Assembly (NCBI RefSeq): GCF_017654505.1
Contig: NC_054539.1
Location: 71,528,413-71,592,412, forward strand
Direction of reading: 5' to 3'
Length of the DNA stretch: 64,000 nucleotides
From: Polyodon spathula
Lineage: Eukaryota; Chordata; Actinopteri; Acipenseriformes; Polyodontidae
The first letter of the stretch is position 1. Each line of letters opens with the position of its first letter. Positions 61,901-64,000 of the stretch are shown in pieces. Below the pieces are notes generated by a model, which was not told the DNA's origin, did no database searches, and saw only the letters and a program-made list of their open reading frames with translations. The position numbers and the translations under genes were made by a program.

Positions 61901-63897
61901 TGAAAGGTACCCGAGATAGTAAAACATACTAGAATGCTTTGCGATGCGAGCTGAAAAGCCTGAACTGTCCTAAACTGTCCTAGTGTTTTATCCTGCACTT
62001 GGGTGTAACATCTGTTTACTTATACTGATCCATAATGCTATGGTAGTAATATAAAAACAATCTCATTGGTTTTTCTATCCCATAACTTTATTTTGTTTTA
62101 TTAAAAACGTCCTTATATTAATTATCTTCTATATTCACCCACCCACTATTGAGGAAAGCATTCAAACTAATCTATGGAGGCGTGTTTCTGATGTTACCTG
62201 TATGTTTTTATGAGCTTTCCCAGGGGGCACACCTCCCACATAGAATACACCACTAACATGCCAAGGAGCACCAGCCTCTGGGACAGTATCCTCCAGCACT
62301 CGAAGACCATCAATTATTAAAAGCCCCTTGTTCTTTTCACGGGTAAATATGACCTGAAAACAAAGCCGGAGTAAGGGGTTATTGATTACCTTCAATTCTG
62401 ACATCACTGCCACCTGAGGTTTTGATATTGTAAGGGAATGTAATTGTTATTCTTAAGACACATAAAATATATCTTAACTAATGCTTTCTTGTTTTTAACA
62501 CCCTGTTTTAAAACTCACAATGCACCCCTATGGCCTCAGTATAGCTCTCAGAATCATGCCAAATCCATTGCAGAAACATGTTACCTTATCAGTACCAGAA
62601 TGCTACTGTGTGGGACTAATATTTGTTTAAAATCCATGTTTGTTTATACAGGTGTTCTGTTAAGGTTTGTTCATGCTAAAACATTAGTATTATACTGTAG
62701 TTCCCCGGTGGTATTTTTCAAACTCAACTGTAATGGAAGGAATTGTCAATGATCTATCAGTGTGTACTGTGAAAATGTATTTACTACAGGGGCTGTTGAG
62801 GCATATCAGGAAAAGTATTCATATACAACACTTCAATGCAATTATAAACATGTGTGGTAATAACTGGGTAATTACCATGTTTTTTGCTGGTTTTACATAG
62901 TAACCACAGCTGGAATAATTGTGTGACACATGTAACTGGCCTGTTGTGTGATGTACTGATGTTACGGATTCTATCCCCTGACAGTGAGATGAGATTGGCT
63001 AAAAGGTCTATATCCACAAATGAAGACGATCCTGGCTCTTTTGCATAGTGGTCACGATGCTTGCTTGAGGTGTGTGGAGTCACCAGTTTGTGCCAAGCCT
63101 CTGCCCTGGTACACCAAGCTGGTACCATGTAATTACATCATGTTGCAAAATGTATTTTCACAAGGCATTTCCATATCAGTACATAATAGTTACCATATGA
63201 CAGTTACAACAGTTGGCAATTACAATGTAGTCTCTTGTAGTAGTAATGTAGTCTCTTTATTTATAGCTTGTAGTCTAAAGTACAACTGTTCTTTTGTTCA
63301 CTTACATTGTGCCATGCTCCATCATTATATTTCTCCTGGCTTTTGATTTTTAGCTTATGGTTCCCAACGTTGAACATGTAAACTAGTCTGCCATGAGCAA
63401 GGAACAGTGCCATGAAATTGTCTTCCTCTTCATTTGACACGTAGAAGATGAGGCCATGGGAGGACTGGGTCCTCAAACTGAGGGAGAAGTGGGACCTACA
63501 GTGCAATGCAATAAGCAGAAATAAAATCAGAAAACAAAAATAGATTTCACGTGTGATGAAGTGTCAACAGTATGTCACAGTTTTGGCGCACTACAATAAG
63601 CAAGCACATATACAATAGCATGAAACATTTAGAAGACAGAAAACGCTATTTCAAACAATAAATAATTAACCGAGAAAACATCACTTAAATACAGTAAACT
63701 AACCTTTCCTTGAAAAAGTCAGGAATGCTGCCATACTCCAGTCGGCTGTTTGCTGTCCCCCCAAACTGGTGTGCATGCTGTGTAGCTCTGGGTCTGGCTG
63801 ACAGATAGCAGTGTGCCTCTTCCTTTCCTCTCAGCTCCTCAGGGTTATCCTTTAGAGAGTAAGGAACCTCTGGGGTGCTTAATTTATCTCTGCCCAC
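58845..63897 (-). CDS. lama4: LAMA4, laminin alpha-4 chain, C-terminal part (LG4-LG5), last 8 coding exons
   Basis: Coding exons, 5' to 3', are 63897-63704, 63495-63306, 62353-62198, 61582-61423, 61083-60953, 60402-60309, 59678-59559 and 58990-58845 (TAG): 1191 bases, 396 residues plus stop. The first 30 or so residues form the acidic spacer between LG3 and LG4. LG4 starts near HQFGGTANSRLEY and closes with GCVKSIQLNGQW and TPCF. LG5 begins near FSAEGGYVVLG and ends at VSFSKAALVSGAVS plus NSCPAA, which is almost the human LAMA4 C-terminus. Laminin alpha-4 is a secreted basement-membrane subunit, prominent in vascular, muscle and nerve laminins; its LG modules bind cell receptors. The N-terminal remainder lies off the right edge. 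The last intron begins with GC instead of GT. Position next to TUBE1 matches human 6q21. Confidence 0.96.
59061..59400 (+). mobile_element. Degenerate LINE 3' end in LAMA4 last intron
   Basis: Plus-strand frames give fragments such as YGARSN, LLGVATG and KHVFIQTKAL with stops, like the tail of an L2-type reverse transcriptase. It is antisense to LAMA4. Confidence 0.45.
59559..59678 (-). CDS. lama4: LAMA4 penultimate exon: LG5, with GC donor
   Basis: VIRDANVVQLDVDSEVTHVV, then APVFIGGVP. The 3' boundary is CCAG|GCAAGT, a consensus GC-AG donor. The join to the last exon gives VPESLL, as in human. Confidence 0.94.
60309..60402 (-). CDS. lama4: LAMA4 exon: LG5 continued
   Basis: VIVQVHNGIREFATSVIPKQ then GLCDGRWHRIA. 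Donor GCAG|GTATTG, phase 1. Confidence 0.95.
60953..61083 (-). CDS. lama4: LAMA4 exon: LG5
   Basis: DSFNLGLKFELVFEVRPRAS, SGILLHVYTSSGEYLN, HINNGQ. Acceptor TTTGCAG, donor CAG|GTACGT, phase 0. Confidence 0.95.
61423..61582 (-). CDS. lama4: LAMA4 exon: end of LG4 and start of LG5
   Basis: INSVRSFTGCVKSIQLNGQW, then TPCFNGPTESGTYFSAEGG. Contains the paired Cys closing LG4. Donor CTAG|GTAATG, phase 1. Confidence 0.95.
61840..61995. mobile_element. MITE in a LAMA4 intron
   Basis: ACACTAGGACAGTTTGGGAC at 61856 is inverted at 61959-61986 (CTGTCCTAAACTGTCCTAGT). It matches a common fish inverted repeat beginning AGGGTTACCATATG. No coding content. Confidence 0.65.
62198..62353 (-). CDS. lama4: LAMA4 exon: LG4 continued
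   Basis: VIFTREKNKGLLIIDGLRVL and FYVGGVPPGKAHKNIQ in phase 0 at both ends. Acceptor TTTTCAG, donor CAG|GTAACA. Confidence 0.95.
63306..63495 (-). CDS. lama4: LAMA4 exon: LG4 beta-sandwich
   Basis: SHFSLSLRTQSSHGLIFYVS, FMALFLAHGRLVYMFNVG, and DGAWHN before donor AAT|GTAAGT (phase 0). The G-L-I-F-Y-V and D-G-x-W-H motifs are standard in laminin G modules. Confidence 0.95.
63704..63897 (-). CDS. lama4: LAMA4 exon: LG3-LG4 spacer and start of LG4
   Basis: Encodes VGRDKLSTPEVPYSLKDN, a charged linker, then HQFGGTANSRLEYGSIPDFF. The acceptor is TTTGCAAAG and the donor GAAAG|GTTAGT in phase 2. The linker is poorly conserved, so the exon start is less certain than its end. Confidence 0.85.
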
Positions 63898-64000
63898 CTT
63901 TGCAAAAATGAAATGGTGTTCACATAAAAGAGCATAAAGTTTGTATCTATGAAAATATCCTCGCCTATACCACAATATAGCAAAGCAACAGTCTATAAAC

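Overview
This is a vertebrate nuclear window with intron-rich genes, canonical GT-AG splice sites and a heavy load of dispersed repeats. Tc1/mariner, hAT-like and piggyBac fossils, L2-type LINE tails, tRNA-derived SINEs and solo LTRs together point to a ray-finned fish. The slowly evolving proteins and the repeat types fit a non-teleost lineage such as sturgeon or paddlefish; that placement is inference from pattern memory, not a search. The gene order CCN6 (+), TUBE1 (-), LAMA4 (-) matches human 6q21, where FYN lies beyond CCN6.

Layout. Positions 1-41.7 kb hold no recognisable protein-coding exon. They carry repeats: three minisatellites (42 bp at 6.95-7.55 kb, 40 bp at 7.78-8.18 kb, 35 bp at 31.59-32.35 kb), two Tc1-like transposons (one rearranged into a 1.6 kb palindrome at 13.7-15.3 kb, one nearly intact at 28.9-30.5 kb), four LTR copies, several hairpin MITEs and SINEs, plus two promoter-like patches near 23.0 and 25.0-25.4 kb. 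By synteny this flank may contain the 5' end of FYN on the minus strand, but no FYN coding exon is visible. CCN6 occupies 41.77-49.74 kb in five coding exons (331 aa). TUBE1 occupies 50.0-56.5 kb on the minus strand in twelve coding exons (475 aa) and converges on CCN6 with only about 0.3 kb between poly(A) signals. The last eight coding exons of LAMA4 (396 residues plus stop, laminin G domains 4 and 5) fill 58.8-63.9 kb on the minus strand; the rest of that gene lies beyond the right edge.

The three genes are neighbours by ancestry rather than partners in one pathway. CCN6 is a secreted matricellular protein, TUBE1 is a centriolar tubulin, and LAMA4 is a basement-membrane laminin chain. Exon coordinates were derived by hand from reading-frame continuity, splice consensus and remembered family sequence. 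No undescribed biological system is evident. The most notable items are the long Tc1 palindrome, a near-intact Tc1 element with catalytic spacing 38, competing splice sites in CCN6, a consensus RFX X-box upstream of TUBE1, and a GC-AG intron in LAMA4.
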